A stretch of DNA of 64,000 nt. Source: G963663315 sp963668255. GTDB taxonomy: Bacteria > Pseudomonadota > Gammaproteobacteria > Arenicellales > Poriferihabitantaceae. Every line of letters starts with the position of its first letter. Within the stretch, counting starts at the first letter, position 1. The DNA is taken from contig OZ220708.1 of the NCBI GenBank assembly GCA_965116595.1, positions 1,116,001-1,180,000 on the forward strand, given 5' to 3'. The notes beneath the pieces were generated by a model that was not told the DNA's origin, searched no databases, and saw nothing but the letters and a program-made list of their open reading frames with translations. Shown here piece by piece: positions 25,975 to 35,284 of this stretch. The position numbers and the translations under genes are program-made.

Positions 25975-26145
25975 ATGTTTAATCCGACCACAATACGCGA
26001 GGACATTCGCCGACTGGGAGTTATCCTTACTTCCGCCGGCCTGTTGAGCGCTATCCTTGAAGGTGGAAGGCTACTGGTAGCCGCTGTCTTGGTGTCAGGT
26101 GGTGTGCTGACGCTGGTAGTTGGCAACCTGGAGATAAAATCATGA
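25975..26145 (+). CDS. small membrane protein (56 aa)
   Basis: The frame begins MFNPTTIREDIRRLGVILTS and has two hydrophobic stretches (about residues 14-27 and 33-50) separated by a charged EGGR turn, suggesting a two-helix hairpin in the membrane. No ribosome-binding site precedes the ATG, which lies at the edge of a promoter-like palindrome. Its last codons overlap the start of a second tiny membrane gene by ATGA, arguing that both are real. Function unknown. Confidence 0.55.
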   Translation: MFNPTTIREDIRRLGVILTSAGLLSAILEGGRLLVAAVLVSGGVLTLVVGNLEIKS

Positions 26146-26243
26146 ATGTAACGTTGTTAATGGCTGGGGCGATTGTGTTTGCCGGGGTACTGCTACTCGC
26201 TTGGTTGGCGTACCGCGAAGAACGCCGTAACAAATCCTCCTGA
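26142..26243 (+). CDS. single-pass small membrane protein (33 aa)
   Basis: The frame reads MNVTLLMAGAIVFAGVLLLA then WLAYREERRNKSS: one transmembrane helix followed by a positively charged tail, so a type with the tail in the cytoplasm. The ATG overlaps the stop of the 56-aa gene by four bases. It ends 46 bases before the converging sufE gene. The function is unknown. It resembles stress-linked single-pass microproteins in shape only. Confidence 0.5.
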   Translation: MNVTLLMAGAIVFAGVLLLAWLAYREERRNKSS

Positions 26244-26289
26244 TTCTCGGCAACAGGACGAATACCGTAAACGGCAAGTTCTAGCCTGT

Positions 26290-26712
26290 TCATGACTCGT
26301 TGCCAAGCGTATGTGCGGTGGATTTGATTTTTGCCACCATGTTGACCAGACCATTGGATCGGGCTGAGGACAGATGCTCCCTTAATCCTATCTGATCAAT
26401 GAAATAGAGCTCCGCGCCGCTTACTTGATTGACCGGCTGGTTGGACAGAACGCGAATCAATAACGCGATTATTCCCTTGGTAATAATGGCGTCGCTGTCT
26501 GCGGTAAATCTGATCCTGCCCTGTTCGAGTTCGGCATGCAGCCAAACCCGGCTTTGACAGCCCGGAACCAGATTGCCTTCGTGCCGGTATTGCTCCTCTA
26601 TGAGTGGCAGTTTCCTGCCCAGGTCGATAATATATTCATACTTGTCCATCCATTGGTCAAAAATACCGAACTCTTCGATTATATCGTCCTGTATCTGGTC
26701 GATGGTCGCCAT
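26290..26712 (-). CDS. sufE: SufE cysteine desulfuration protein
   Basis: SufE accepts persulfide sulfur from SufS for iron-sulfur cluster assembly. The 140-residue protein has the family's active-site Cys in VPGCQSRVW (about residue 52). It follows sufS by 27 bases in the same direction, so the two form an operon. The other suf genes (ABCD) are not in this window. Confidence 0.93.
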   Translation of the reverse strand: MATIDQIQDDIIEEFGIFDQWMDKYEYIIDLGRKLPLIEEQYRHEGNLVPGCQSRVWLHAELEQGRIRFTADSDAIITKGIIALLIRVLSNQPVNQVSGAELYFIDQIGLREHLSSARSNGLVNMVAKIKSTAHTLGNES

Positions 26713-26739
26713 TTTTCTGTCCAGTCACAACTAACCGGT

Positions 26740-27981
26740 TCATAATAACAGCGAAGCGGCCTTGTTAATACCAGCAACCAGATGATCGATATCATCACGA
26801 TTGTTGTACATGGCAAAAGAGGCGCGCGCTGTCCCCTGGATACCGTAAAAATCCATCAACGGCTGGGTACAGTGATGCCCGGTTCGCACTGCAATACCCA
26901 ATTGATCGAGGATCGTGCCAACATCGAATGGATGGCTATCAGCGAGCAGGAAGGAAATCACACTGGCTTTGTTTGCGGCAGTACCGATAATCCGTAACCC
27001 GTCAATGCCAAGCAACTGCTCGGTCGCATAATTGAGAAGATCCCGTTCGTGAGCGGCAACTTCGGACTCTTCGAATTGTGAATAGTAATCGATTGCCGAG
27101 GCAAGGCCGATGCCGTCTGCGATGTTTGGCGTACCTGCTTCAAACTTGTGGGGCAGAACATTGTAAGTGGTTTTCTCAAACGTCACTCGCTCGATCATGT
27201 CGCCCCCACCCTGATAGGGCGGCATGTCATTGAGAATCGAATCCTTGCCGTACAGGATACCGACCCCGGTGGGGCCGAAGACCTTGTGGCCTGAAAATGC
27301 ATAAAAGTCGACATCGAGCGCCTGAACGTCGATATGCATGTGTGGCACGGCCTGGGCGCCGTCAAGCAACACCGGCACGTCGTGACTGTGGGCAATACGA
27401 ATAATGTCCTGCACCGGGTTGATAGTACCCAGCGTGTTTGAAACATGGACAACCGCAACCAGGCGGGTGTGTTGGTTCAGCATCGATTCAAATTCCTCAA
27501 TAATCAACTCCCCATGCTGATTGATCGGAATCACCCGGACCTTTGCTCCTTTCTGTTCACAAATGATCTGCCATGGAACAATATTGGAATGATGTTCCAT
27601 AGTGGAAATAATCACTTCGTCACCCGGCTTGAGGAATTCCCTGCCAAACGATGAAGCCACCAGGTTGATACCGTCGGTGGTTCCCTTGGTGAACAATACT
27701 TCGTGTCGATTTTTCGCGTTGATAAACGAACGAACGGTTTCCCTTGCCTGTTCATACGCTTCGGTCGCCTGCTGGCTTAAATGATGAACCCCGCGATGGA
27801 TATTGGCATGCTCCAGACGATAATATTGGTTCAGACGATCGATCACCTGATTCGGCTTTTGCGAGGAAGCTCCGTTATCGAGATAAATCAATGGGTGGCC
27901 ATTCACTTCACGGCCGAGCACCGGAAATTCCTTGCGGATCTGTTCTACGTCAAACAGTCTGGATGGTTGTTGATTGTCCAC
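26740..27981 (-). CDS. sufS: cysteine desulfurase SufS
   Basis: This PLP enzyme takes sulfur from cysteine. The PLP lysine is in FSGHKVFGPTG, the catalytic Cys in RTGHHCTQPLM, and the THRGVHHLSQ-type motif is present near residue 60. At 413 residues it is a group II desulfurase, which is normally activated by SufE, encoded next. The window lacks SufBCD, so this is a detached pair. Confidence 0.95.
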   Translation of the reverse strand: MDNQQPSRLFDVEQIRKEFPVLGREVNGHPLIYLDNGASSQKPNQVIDRLNQYYRLEHANIHRGVHHLSQQATEAYEQARETVRSFINAKNRHEVLFTKGTTDGINLVASSFGREFLKPGDEVIISTMEHHSNIVPWQIICEQKGAKVRVIPINQHGELIIEEFESMLNQHTRLVAVVHVSNTLGTINPVQDIIRIAHSHDVPVLLDGAQAVPHMHIDVQALDVDFYAFSGHKVFGPTGVGILYGKDSILNDMPPYQGGGDMIERVTFEKTTYNVLPHKFEAGTPNIADGIGLASAIDYYSQFEESEVAAHERDLLNYATEQLLGIDGLRIIGTAANKASVISFLLADSHPFDVGTILDQLGIAVRTGHHCTQPLMDFYGIQGTARASFAMYNNRDDIDHLVAGINKAASLLL

Positions 27982-28080
27982 TTTGGCAGGTCTGTCCTGT
28001 GCTGAAAATTGCTCAAGTATGCCCGCGCTAATGTACCATAAATGGCCCCCGGCAGGCAGAATATCCGTGTCAGATAATCT

Positions 28081-28839
28081 CTAGCCGCCCAGTACCAGGC
28101 CGCCATTCACGTGAAGCATCTGCCCGGTAATGTAAGCCGCATCCCTGGATAAAAGATATTCTACCGCCCCCGCTATATCATCGGGCAGCCCGACCCTGCC
28201 CAACGGAATCCGTTTGATGATTTCCTCGAATTCGTCAAGCGGGACGCCATCGCGGGTGCCCTGATCCTTTTTGATATAACCGGGCACCACACAATTCACC
28301 GTAATCCCGTCACTGCCCAACTCCAGCGCTAATGCTTTCACCATGGTTTCCAGGCCACCCTTTGATGCGCTGGAAATCGGGAAGCTGCGCATGTCGGTTC
28401 TGAACGAATGCGCGGTGAAGCTGCCGAGCGCAATTATTCTGGGCTGATCCGAGTCCAGCAGGTGCGGACGGGCAGCCTGAACCAGATCGAAAAAGCTGAA
28501 AAGGTTTCCCCGAAAAGCGTATTCAAGATCAGTGCGTTGACCCTGGTCCAGCGATTTCAGAGTCGGGAAACCGGCATTGGCAACAATCCAGTCAACCTGC
28601 CCCCATGTTTGTTTCGCCCGTTCAATCAGCTTTTCAGGTACACCCGGTTCGGACAGGTCTCCAAGCATCGAAACCGCTTGCCCGCCTGCGTCGACAATTT
28701 CCTCCACGACCCGGTCACATCCTTCCTGATTATGTCTGGCATGAACTACAATACCATGGCCGGGTCTGGCCAGGCGCCGACATGTCGCCGCACCGATTCC
28801 AGATGAAGACCCGGTCACTACGATGGATTTTTCTATCAT
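28081..28839 (-). CDS. short-chain dehydrogenase/reductase-like protein with altered active site
   Basis: The Rossmann motif TGSSSGIGAATCRR, the NAG motif (VANAGF) and C-terminal GQMLHVNGG mark the SDR family. The usual YxxxK active-site Tyr is replaced by Ser: the sequence reads ISSASKGG, with Lys retained. The protein is otherwise full length (252). It may have lost reductase activity or use another acid. It is divergent to the hyuA operon and may be regulated from the shared 130-base spacer. Substrate unknown. Confidence 0.8.
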   Translation of the reverse strand: MIEKSIVVTGSSSGIGAATCRRLARPGHGIVVHARHNQEGCDRVVEEIVDAGGQAVSMLGDLSEPGVPEKLIERAKQTWGQVDWIVANAGFPTLKSLDQGQRTDLEYAFRGNLFSFFDLVQAARPHLLDSDQPRIIALGSFTAHSFRTDMRSFPISSASKGGLETMVKALALELGSDGITVNCVVPGYIKKDQGTRDGVPLDEFEEIIKRIPLGRVGLPDDIAGAVEYLLSRDAAYITGQMLHVNGGLVLGG

Positions 28840-28970
28840 TATAACGTCACATTATACAACACAATATTGACCTGTCCCGGCAGCCGGATTACCGTTAACA
28901 CAACATGAGATACATTGACCAACCAGACTTCCGGATATCACGGAACTCCGGACAGGATGCCTGACCGGAT

Positions 28971-31097
28971 ATGGCGACCCGGACTTCCACTTCCCGGACA
29001 AGATTGGGTGTCGATATTGGCGGTACGTTTACCGACCTTGTGCTTGAAACCTGTTCCGGTTTCTTTTCCGAGAAATTATTGACGACGCAACAGGCTCCTG
29101 AAGAAGCGATCCTCGAGGGTATCGGAAAAATAATCTCCCGGGCAGGAATCAAAGCATCGGACCTGGAGATGATCATCCATGGCACCACCCTGGCCACCAA
29201 TGCTCTGATTCAGCGCAATGGAGCGAAAACCGCCTTGATTACCACCGAAGGATTTCGCGATGTAATCGAAATGCGAACCGAAAACCGTTTCGAACAATAC
29301 GATATCAACCTGACCCTGCCGGCGCCGTTGATCGAACGTCGGCATCGTTACACGATCAGGGAAAGACTAAGTGCCCAGGGAGAGGTTTTAAGGACGCTGG
29401 ATCCAGATGAAGTGAATGCGCTGGTTGACCTGTTAAAAGCACGGTCCTACGAAAGTATCGCGATCGGATTGATTCATGCTTACACCGATGGCCGTCACGA
29501 GCGGATCATACGGCATGCAATCGAGGAGGCGATGCCCGGTATATCGGTATCCATCAGCAGCGAAGTTTCTCCGCAAATGAGGGAGTATGAGCGCTTCAGT
29601 ACGGTTTGCGCAAATGCCTGGGTACGCCCGAAAATCCAGTCCTATTTGCATCGTCTTACTCAACAACTGGGGGAGACAGGGGTGACCTGCCCGTTGTATT
29701 TAATGCATTCCGGTGGTGGCCTGATTTCAGTCGGGGACGCCATGTCCTTTCCGGTCAGACTGATTGAGTCCGGGCCTGCGGGAGGGGCCATCTTTGCCGC
29801 TGATATCGCCCGCGCCCATGGCATTGCAAAAGCATTGTCATTTGATATGGGCGGCACCACTGCCAAGATCTGCATGATCCGGAATGCAACCCCCAAAACC
29901 GCGAATGTCTTCGAAGTCGCGCGCAGCTACCGCTTCAAAAAAGGCAGCGGCATGCCCATCTCCGTTCCAGTCATCGAGATGGTGGAAATTGGCGCCGGCG
30001 GAGGCTCCATCGCTCATGTTGACAGGTTGCGGCAAATTCGGGTCGGCCCGCAAAGCGCGGAATCCGACCCCGGACCGGCCTGCTACGACCGCGGAGGGGA
30101 AAACCCCACGGTAACCGATAGCGACCTTCTACTCGGCAAACTCGACGCCGACAATTTTGCCGGTGGAACGATTCGACTGTCGCTCGAAAAAGCGACATCG
30201 GCAACGCTGGAAAATCTGGGTCATCCCTTGGGTCTGGACGCCACCCAATCCGCTTTCGGGCTATGCGAAGTGATCGATGAAAATATGGCCAACGCGGCGA
30301 GAATCCATGCCGTCGAGAACGGCGAGGATCTCAGCGAGTTCTCGATGATCGCATTCGGCGGCGCGGCGCCCCTGCATGCTGCCCGGCTTTGCGAAAAGCT
30401 GAACATGGATTCCTGCCTGATTCCTTCCGGCGCCGGGGTCGGCTCCGCCATCGGTTTTCTGAAAGCGCCTTTTGCCTTTGAAGCCGTACGCAGCGACTAC
30501 CAGCGTCTGTCCGGTCTCAATTTGAACCATGTCCAGGAGTTGGCGCGGCAACTGGTCGATGAAGCGGGGAAACATGTATCCGGCGGAGACGGCGGAGAGG
30601 CCACGGTTGTTTTGGAGTACAAGGCATTCATGCGATATACCGGTCAGGGTTGGGAAATTCCGGTCTGCCTCGATATTGAAAAAATCGATGACTGGAACAG
30701 GAGCTATCTGACCGGGGAATTCGAAAAAGCATACGAAACCCTGTTCGGGCGTACTGTGGCAGACCTCGATATCGAAATTACCGGCTGGGCCGCCAGGGAA
30801 AGCCGGATATCTTCCGGCTGCCCTCAGATGCAGCACAATCCAAATCCGCAAGCTCTGTCAGGTGACCGCAGACGGCCGATTTTCAGCGTCATCAGCAAAA
30901 CATTTGTCGATGCTGCCCTTTACCAGCGAGATCAGATACAATCCGGCCAGATTGTTTCAGGTCCCGGCGTTATCACTGAAAACGAGACCACCGTGATCGT
31001 GCCGGAAGGCTTTGACTGCCTTATGGAAAATGACCGTTCCCTGCTCATCAGGCGACAAAAACCGGATCCGGCGCCGTCCGGACCCTGCTCCGGATAA
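28971..31097 (+). CDS. hyuA: hydantoinase/oxoprolinase family subunit A
   Basis: This 708-residue protein has the N-terminal ATPase signature LGVDIGGTFTDLVLE and the GTTLATNALIQR motif, then a middle DMGGTTAKIC motif, typical of HyuA (N-methylhydantoinase A, and the ATP-binding subunit of acetone/acetophenone carboxylases). hyuB follows at once. It is the first gene of an operon running to 38472. The HyuA/HyuB family hydrolyses hydantoin or oxoproline-type rings, or carboxylates ketones, with ATP. The substrate here cannot be assigned. Confidence 0.9.
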   Translation: MATRTSTSRTRLGVDIGGTFTDLVLETCSGFFSEKLLTTQQAPEEAILEGIGKIISRAGIKASDLEMIIHGTTLATNALIQRNGAKTALITTEGFRDVIEMRTENRFEQYDINLTLPAPLIERRHRYTIRERLSAQGEVLRTLDPDEVNALVDLLKARSYESIAIGLIHAYTDGRHERIIRHAIEEAMPGISVSISSEVSPQMREYERFSTVCANAWVRPKIQSYLHRLTQQLGETGVTCPLYLMHSGGGLISVGDAMSFPVRLIESGPAGGAIFAADIARAHGIAKALSFDMGGTTAKICMIRNATPKTANVFEVARSYRFKKGSGMPISVPVIEMVEIGAGGGSIAHVDRLRQIRVGPQSAESDPGPACYDRGGENPTVTDSDLLLGKLDADNFAGGTIRLSLEKATSATLENLGHPLGLDATQSAFGLCEVIDENMANAARIHAVENGEDLSEFSMIAFGGAAPLHAARLCEKLNMDSCLIPSGAGVGSAIGFLKAPFAFEAVRSDYQRLSGLNLNHVQELARQLVDEAGKHVSGGDGGEATVVLEYKAFMRYTGQGWEIPVCLDIEKIDDWNRSYLTGEFEKAYETLFGRTVADLDIEITGWAARESRISSGCPQMQHNPNPQALSGDRRRPIFSVISKTFVDAALYQRDQIQSGQIVSGPGVITENETTVIVPEGFDCLMENDRSLLIRRQKPDPAPSGPCSG

Positions 31098-32807
31098 ATG
31101 GATGCGATGAATACGATGAGATCATCCAGCAAAACAGGTAATACTGCGATCCGCAATCAGGTGATGTGGAACCGCTTGATCTCAATTGTCGAGGAACAGG
31201 CACGGACCCTGGTTCGAACCGCCTTTTCGACCAGCGTCCGGGAAGCCGGAGACCTGTCTGCCGGGATTTTTGACCGCCAGGGGCAAATGCTGGCTCAGGC
31301 GGTCACAGGAACCCCCGGACATGTCAATGCGATGGCGGACGCGGTGCCCCACTTCATTGCCCAAATCGGCAAGGAAAATATCTTCGAAGGCGATGTCTAT
31401 GTCACCAATGATCCCTGGAAAGGCACCGGCCACCTCCATGACCTGACCTTTGTATCGCCTTCGTTCTACAAAAACCGGCTGGTCGGATATTTTGCCTGTA
31501 CTGCCCATGTCGTGGATATAGGCGGACGGGGATTCACTGCAGACGCCGCGTCAGTATATGAAGAGGGGTTATGCATCCCGATCATGAAGTTTGCCGAGCG
31601 CAAAGTGGTGAATCATCAACTGATCAACATTATCAGGAACAACGTACGCGTTGCGGATCAGGTTGTTGGCGATATCCATTCCCTGGCGAACTGTAACCAG
31701 ACCGGACACAATCGGCTAATCGACATGCTGGGTGAATTCGAACTCGACGATATTGACGATCTATCGAGCTATATTCTGGACCACAGTTACAACGCCACAC
31801 TGGACTGTATCGGCAAGCTGGAACCCGGATTCGCGGAAAACACGTTAACGGTGGATGGCTATTTCGACCCAATCCATCTTGCCGTTCGGGTTTCATTTGA
31901 AACGGACCGGATTGTAGTGGATTTCGATGGCACGGATGGATTGAGTTCACGGGGCATCAATGTGCCGATGGTGTATACCAAAGCGTATGCCTGCTATGGC
32001 ATCAAGTGCGTCCTGGCGCCGGATATTCCGAATAACTCAGGCTCTCTGGCGCCGTTCACAATAACAGCGCCGAAAAACTGTATTTTAAACGCAAGCCACC
32101 CTGCTCCGGTCTGCGTCCGTCATGTCATCGGGCATTTTGTCCCCGATCTGGTGATGGGGGCATTGCATAAATTGCTGCCTGGACAGATCCCGGCGGAAGG
32201 GGCCGCAGCCTTGTGGAACATTCACTTGAGTACCCGGCCTGATGAACAACACCGTGCTGATCATCCGGACGATACTGCGGAGATACTGATGTTCAACAGT
32301 GGCGGCTCCGGCGCTCGACCGACGTTGGACGGTATGAACGCCACCGCTTTTCCAAGCGGCGTTCATACCATGCCGATTGAAGTCTCTGAACAGGTGGGGC
32401 CGATCGTTATCTGGGAAAAGCAACTCAGAACCGACTCCGGAGGATCGGGCAAATATCGCGGAGGTCTCGGGCAGACCATTGTGATCGGCGCCAGGGAAGG
32501 CTACGAATTTCATTTCAGCGCGATGTTTGACCGGGTTGCCAATCCGGCACGGGGGCGCGAAGGCGGCCTGGATGGAGGTCATGGATCGGTTCGACTGGAT
32601 GATGGTACGGTGATGCGGGCGAAAGGGACGCAATTCGTACCCGCCGGACGTCTCCTGGAACTGCAGTTACCCGGTGGAGGCGGTTACGGCGACCCCGCAG
32701 AGCGTGATCCCGAAAAGCTGGAACAGGATATTCAGCAGGACTATGTTTCCCGGAAAAAAGCCGAAACTGACTATCGGCAAGTGACTACAGGTTGTGAGAA
32801 CAATTAA
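31098..32807 (+). CDS. hyuB: hydantoinase/oxoprolinase family subunit B
   Basis: HyuB partners HyuA. The 569-residue sequence has the GDVYVTNDPWKGTGHLHDL-type motif and the C-terminal GGGGYGDPAERDP motif that close members of the family share. It starts directly after the hyuA stop (TAAATG). Its 3' end overlaps the next gene by 14 bases, supporting an operon. The N-terminal residues up to about 18 are weakly conserved, so the start may be a few codons further in. Confidence 0.9.
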   Translation: MDAMNTMRSSSKTGNTAIRNQVMWNRLISIVEEQARTLVRTAFSTSVREAGDLSAGIFDRQGQMLAQAVTGTPGHVNAMADAVPHFIAQIGKENIFEGDVYVTNDPWKGTGHLHDLTFVSPSFYKNRLVGYFACTAHVVDIGGRGFTADAASVYEEGLCIPIMKFAERKVVNHQLINIIRNNVRVADQVVGDIHSLANCNQTGHNRLIDMLGEFELDDIDDLSSYILDHSYNATLDCIGKLEPGFAENTLTVDGYFDPIHLAVRVSFETDRIVVDFDGTDGLSSRGINVPMVYTKAYACYGIKCVLAPDIPNNSGSLAPFTITAPKNCILNASHPAPVCVRHVIGHFVPDLVMGALHKLLPGQIPAEGAAALWNIHLSTRPDEQHRADHPDDTAEILMFNSGGSGARPTLDGMNATAFPSGVHTMPIEVSEQVGPIVIWEKQLRTDSGGSGKYRGGLGQTIVIGAREGYEFHFSAMFDRVANPARGREGGLDGGHGSVRLDDGTVMRAKGTQFVPAGRLLELQLPGGGGYGDPAERDPEKLEQDIQQDYVSRKKAETDYRQVTTGCENN

Positions 32808-34425
32808 ACGAAGCGGCGGTGAAGTTCTGATTGACGGCTTGATTGGTCACGGCGCCAGTCGCCTTTTTTGCGTACCCGGAGAAAGCTATCTGGCTGTGCT
32901 GGATGCCCTCCACGACCGCCAGAATGAAATTCAGGTAATTACCTGCCGCCAGGAAGGCGGGGCCGCTTTTATGGCCGAGGCGCATGGGAAAATGACCGGA
33001 AAACCCGGCTTGTGCTTTGTTTCCCGGGGACCCGGGGCATCGAATGCGATGACCGGGATTCACACCGCCTTTCAGGACTCCACTCCACTGCTGATGTTTA
33101 TCGGGCAGGTTCCCCGCGCCCATACCGGCCGTGAAGCTTTTCAGGAACTGGATTACAGGCAGGTCTACGGCGGTGTCGCCAAAAAAGTGACGAAATTCCA
33201 CGATGCTGCGCGTATCCCGGAACAACTCGGCCAGAGTTGGCATTGCGCCATGAGCGGCCGCCCTGGCCCTGTCGTCATCGAGCTTCCGGAAGACATGCTC
33301 AGGCAGTCGGTTGAAGTGGAGGATCTGGCTCCGGCCACAACCGCAATACCAGCCCCGGACCCGGCCTCGATGGAGCGGGTCAGCGCCATGCTTGCACAGG
33401 CGACACAGCCTGTACTGATGGTTGGCGGCGCTGGCTGGACACCCGCCGCTACCACATACCTGACCCGATTTGTCGAAAGACATCACTTCCCGGTTGCCAC
33501 CATATTCAGACGCTCGGACAGTTTCGATAATACCCATCCAAACTACATCGGCGAACTGGGTCTGGCGCCGAATCCCGCTCTTACCAAGCTGATCCAGGAT
33601 GCAGACCTGATTATCGCGGTGGGCCCCCGAATTGGCGATATCACAACCGCCGGCTATACTATTTTGGATGCGCCCGCCCGGGCAAATTGCAATGCGCGGC
33701 AAAAACTGGTTCATGTCCATATCAGCGGGGACGAAATCAATTCTGTGTTCCGTGCAGACCTTGGTATCGTCAGTCAGCCCGAACAGTTTTTCAGAGCGGC
33801 CTGTCAGTTGGAAATCGGAGCAAGGGGCGATCAACAACTTGTAGAAAAGGGCCATCTGAATTATCTCGATTTCGTCCATGAACCCCGAAATACGGGAGCA
33901 ACAATGCGCATGGACAGGATTTGCCGGTTTTTGCGCAAACGATTGCCTGCCGATTCAATCATTACCCTCGGCGCTGGAAATTTCACCGTCTGGGCGCAAC
34001 GCCACTACCAATACCGGCTACCCCGCACCCAGCTTGGCTCAACCAACGGCACAATGGGTTATGGCGTACCTTCGGCGATTGCTGCAAAGCTGGAAAAACC
34101 GAACTCCATCGTCGTCTCGTTTTCAGGAGATGGCTGTTTTTTGATGAACGGACAGGAACTGGCCACTGCGGTTCAATTTGGTGTGAATGTTATTTTCCTG
34201 GTCGTCAATAATAATTGTTACGGTACAATTCGAACTCATCAGGAACTGCGCTATCCCGGACGGCCGTCAGCTACATACCTGAGAAATCCGGATTTTGCTG
34301 CTCTGGCCAGAGCCTACGGCGCCTTCGGAGTAACGGTGACAAAAGCGGAAGAATTCGAAGAAGCGTTTGAACAGGCGCTCAAGGCAGCCACCCCTGCCGT
34401 GATCGAGATCCAGACTGACTATTGA
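32794..34425 (+). CDS. ThDP-dependent acetolactate-synthase-like enzyme
   Basis: This 543-residue enzyme resembles the large subunit of acetolactate synthase. The N-terminal catalytic Glu lies in CRQEGGAAFMAEAHGK, and the ThDP-binding segment is SGDGCFLMNGQE...NNNCYG. The start codon is GTG (GTGAGAACA), overlapping hyuB by 14 bases. The context (CoA-transferase, hydratase, acyl-CoA dehydrogenase) suggests a decarboxylase or lyase acting on a 2-oxo or 2-hydroxy acid rather than branched-chain synthesis. No small regulatory subunit is present. Confidence 0.85.
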   Translation: MRTIKRSGGEVLIDGLIGHGASRLFCVPGESYLAVLDALHDRQNEIQVITCRQEGGAAFMAEAHGKMTGKPGLCFVSRGPGASNAMTGIHTAFQDSTPLLMFIGQVPRAHTGREAFQELDYRQVYGGVAKKVTKFHDAARIPEQLGQSWHCAMSGRPGPVVIELPEDMLRQSVEVEDLAPATTAIPAPDPASMERVSAMLAQATQPVLMVGGAGWTPAATTYLTRFVERHHFPVATIFRRSDSFDNTHPNYIGELGLAPNPALTKLIQDADLIIAVGPRIGDITTAGYTILDAPARANCNARQKLVHVHISGDEINSVFRADLGIVSQPEQFFRAACQLEIGARGDQQLVEKGHLNYLDFVHEPRNTGATMRMDRICRFLRKRLPADSIITLGAGNFTVWAQRHYQYRLPRTQLGSTNGTMGYGVPSAIAAKLEKPNSIVVSFSGDGCFLMNGQELATAVQFGVNVIFLVVNNNCYGTIRTHQELRYPGRPSATYLRNPDFAALARAYGAFGVTVTKAEEFEEAFEQALKAATPAVIEIQTDY

Positions 34426-34438
34426 AAATGAGGTTATC

Positions 34439-35227
34439 ATGATTGAAGGCAAGGTTGCTGTTATAACAGGCGCGTCTCAAGGCATCGGCCATGCATGTGC
34501 TGACCGATTCGTAAAAGAGGGCGCAAAGGTAGTGTTGTCTGATGTGGCTGACGATGCTGGTCAGCAGGCGGCACGTCAACTTCGCGAGCAAGGCGGCGAT
34601 GCGGTTTACACGCATTGTGATGTAAGTCGAAAATCTGAAGTGGAAGACTTGTTTGATTTTGCAATTGAGGAATATGGCCGGGTGGATACTGCCATAGCCA
34701 ACGCAGGCATCGTGCACATGGCTGATATCCTGGAACTGGAAGAGGCGGATTTTGATCGTGTCATCTCGATCAACCTGAAGGGGGTGTTCCTGACCGGTCA
34801 GGCCGCAGCCCGGCGGATGGTGGAACAGGCCCCTGACGATAATGGTTCGAAGGGAACCATCATCAATATGTCCTCGTTGAATGCGGTATTGGCGATCCCG
34901 ACTATCGCACCTTACGTGGTTGCCAAGGGAGGCGTTAATCAATGGACCAAATGCTTGAGCATCCGGTTGGCCGATCAGGGTATCCGGGTAAACGGAATCG
35001 GCCCGGGCTCGATTGCCACGGAAATGTTCAATACCATATCGGAAAACCCCGAAAAATATCGCCAGATCATGTCCCGGACGCCGATGCTGCGCCCAGGGGA
35101 ACCCGATGAAGTGGCCAAGCTCGCGGTCTTTCTGGCCAGCGACTATTCCAGTTATATCACCGGCGAAACCATATATGTCGATGGTGGAAGACAAGGGCTC
35201 AACTACTTTGTCCCTGTTCCGGACTGA
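34439..35227 (+). CDS. short-chain dehydrogenase/reductase
   Basis: This 262-residue SDR has a complete active site: TGASQGIGHACA for cofactor binding, IANAGI, Ser in MSSLNA, and YVVAK. It lies 13 bases after the ThDP gene, in the same operon. It probably oxidises or reduces an alcohol/ketone intermediate. In contrast to the SDR at 28081, the catalytic Tyr is intact. Confidence 0.88.
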   Translation: MIEGKVAVITGASQGIGHACADRFVKEGAKVVLSDVADDAGQQAARQLREQGGDAVYTHCDVSRKSEVEDLFDFAIEEYGRVDTAIANAGIVHMADILELEEADFDRVISINLKGVFLTGQAAARRMVEQAPDDNGSKGTIINMSSLNAVLAIPTIAPYVVAKGGVNQWTKCLSIRLADQGIRVNGIGPGSIATEMFNTISENPEKYRQIMSRTPMLRPGEPDEVAKLAVFLASDYSSYITGETIYVDGGRQGLNYFVPVPD

Positions 35228-35284
35228 TTGCCCCCAGATTGTTGCAAGTCTGTTCAATCACACGGATCCGCTAAACCAGATTTG

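Noticed and set aside
32785..33879. Long minus-strand frame (364 codons) opposite the ThDP gene
   Set aside because: It is the antisense shadow of a well-supported gene, with no domain of its own.
34379..35257. Minus-strand frame (292 codons) opposite the SDR gene
   Set aside because: Antisense shadow; the plus strand has the complete SDR motifs.
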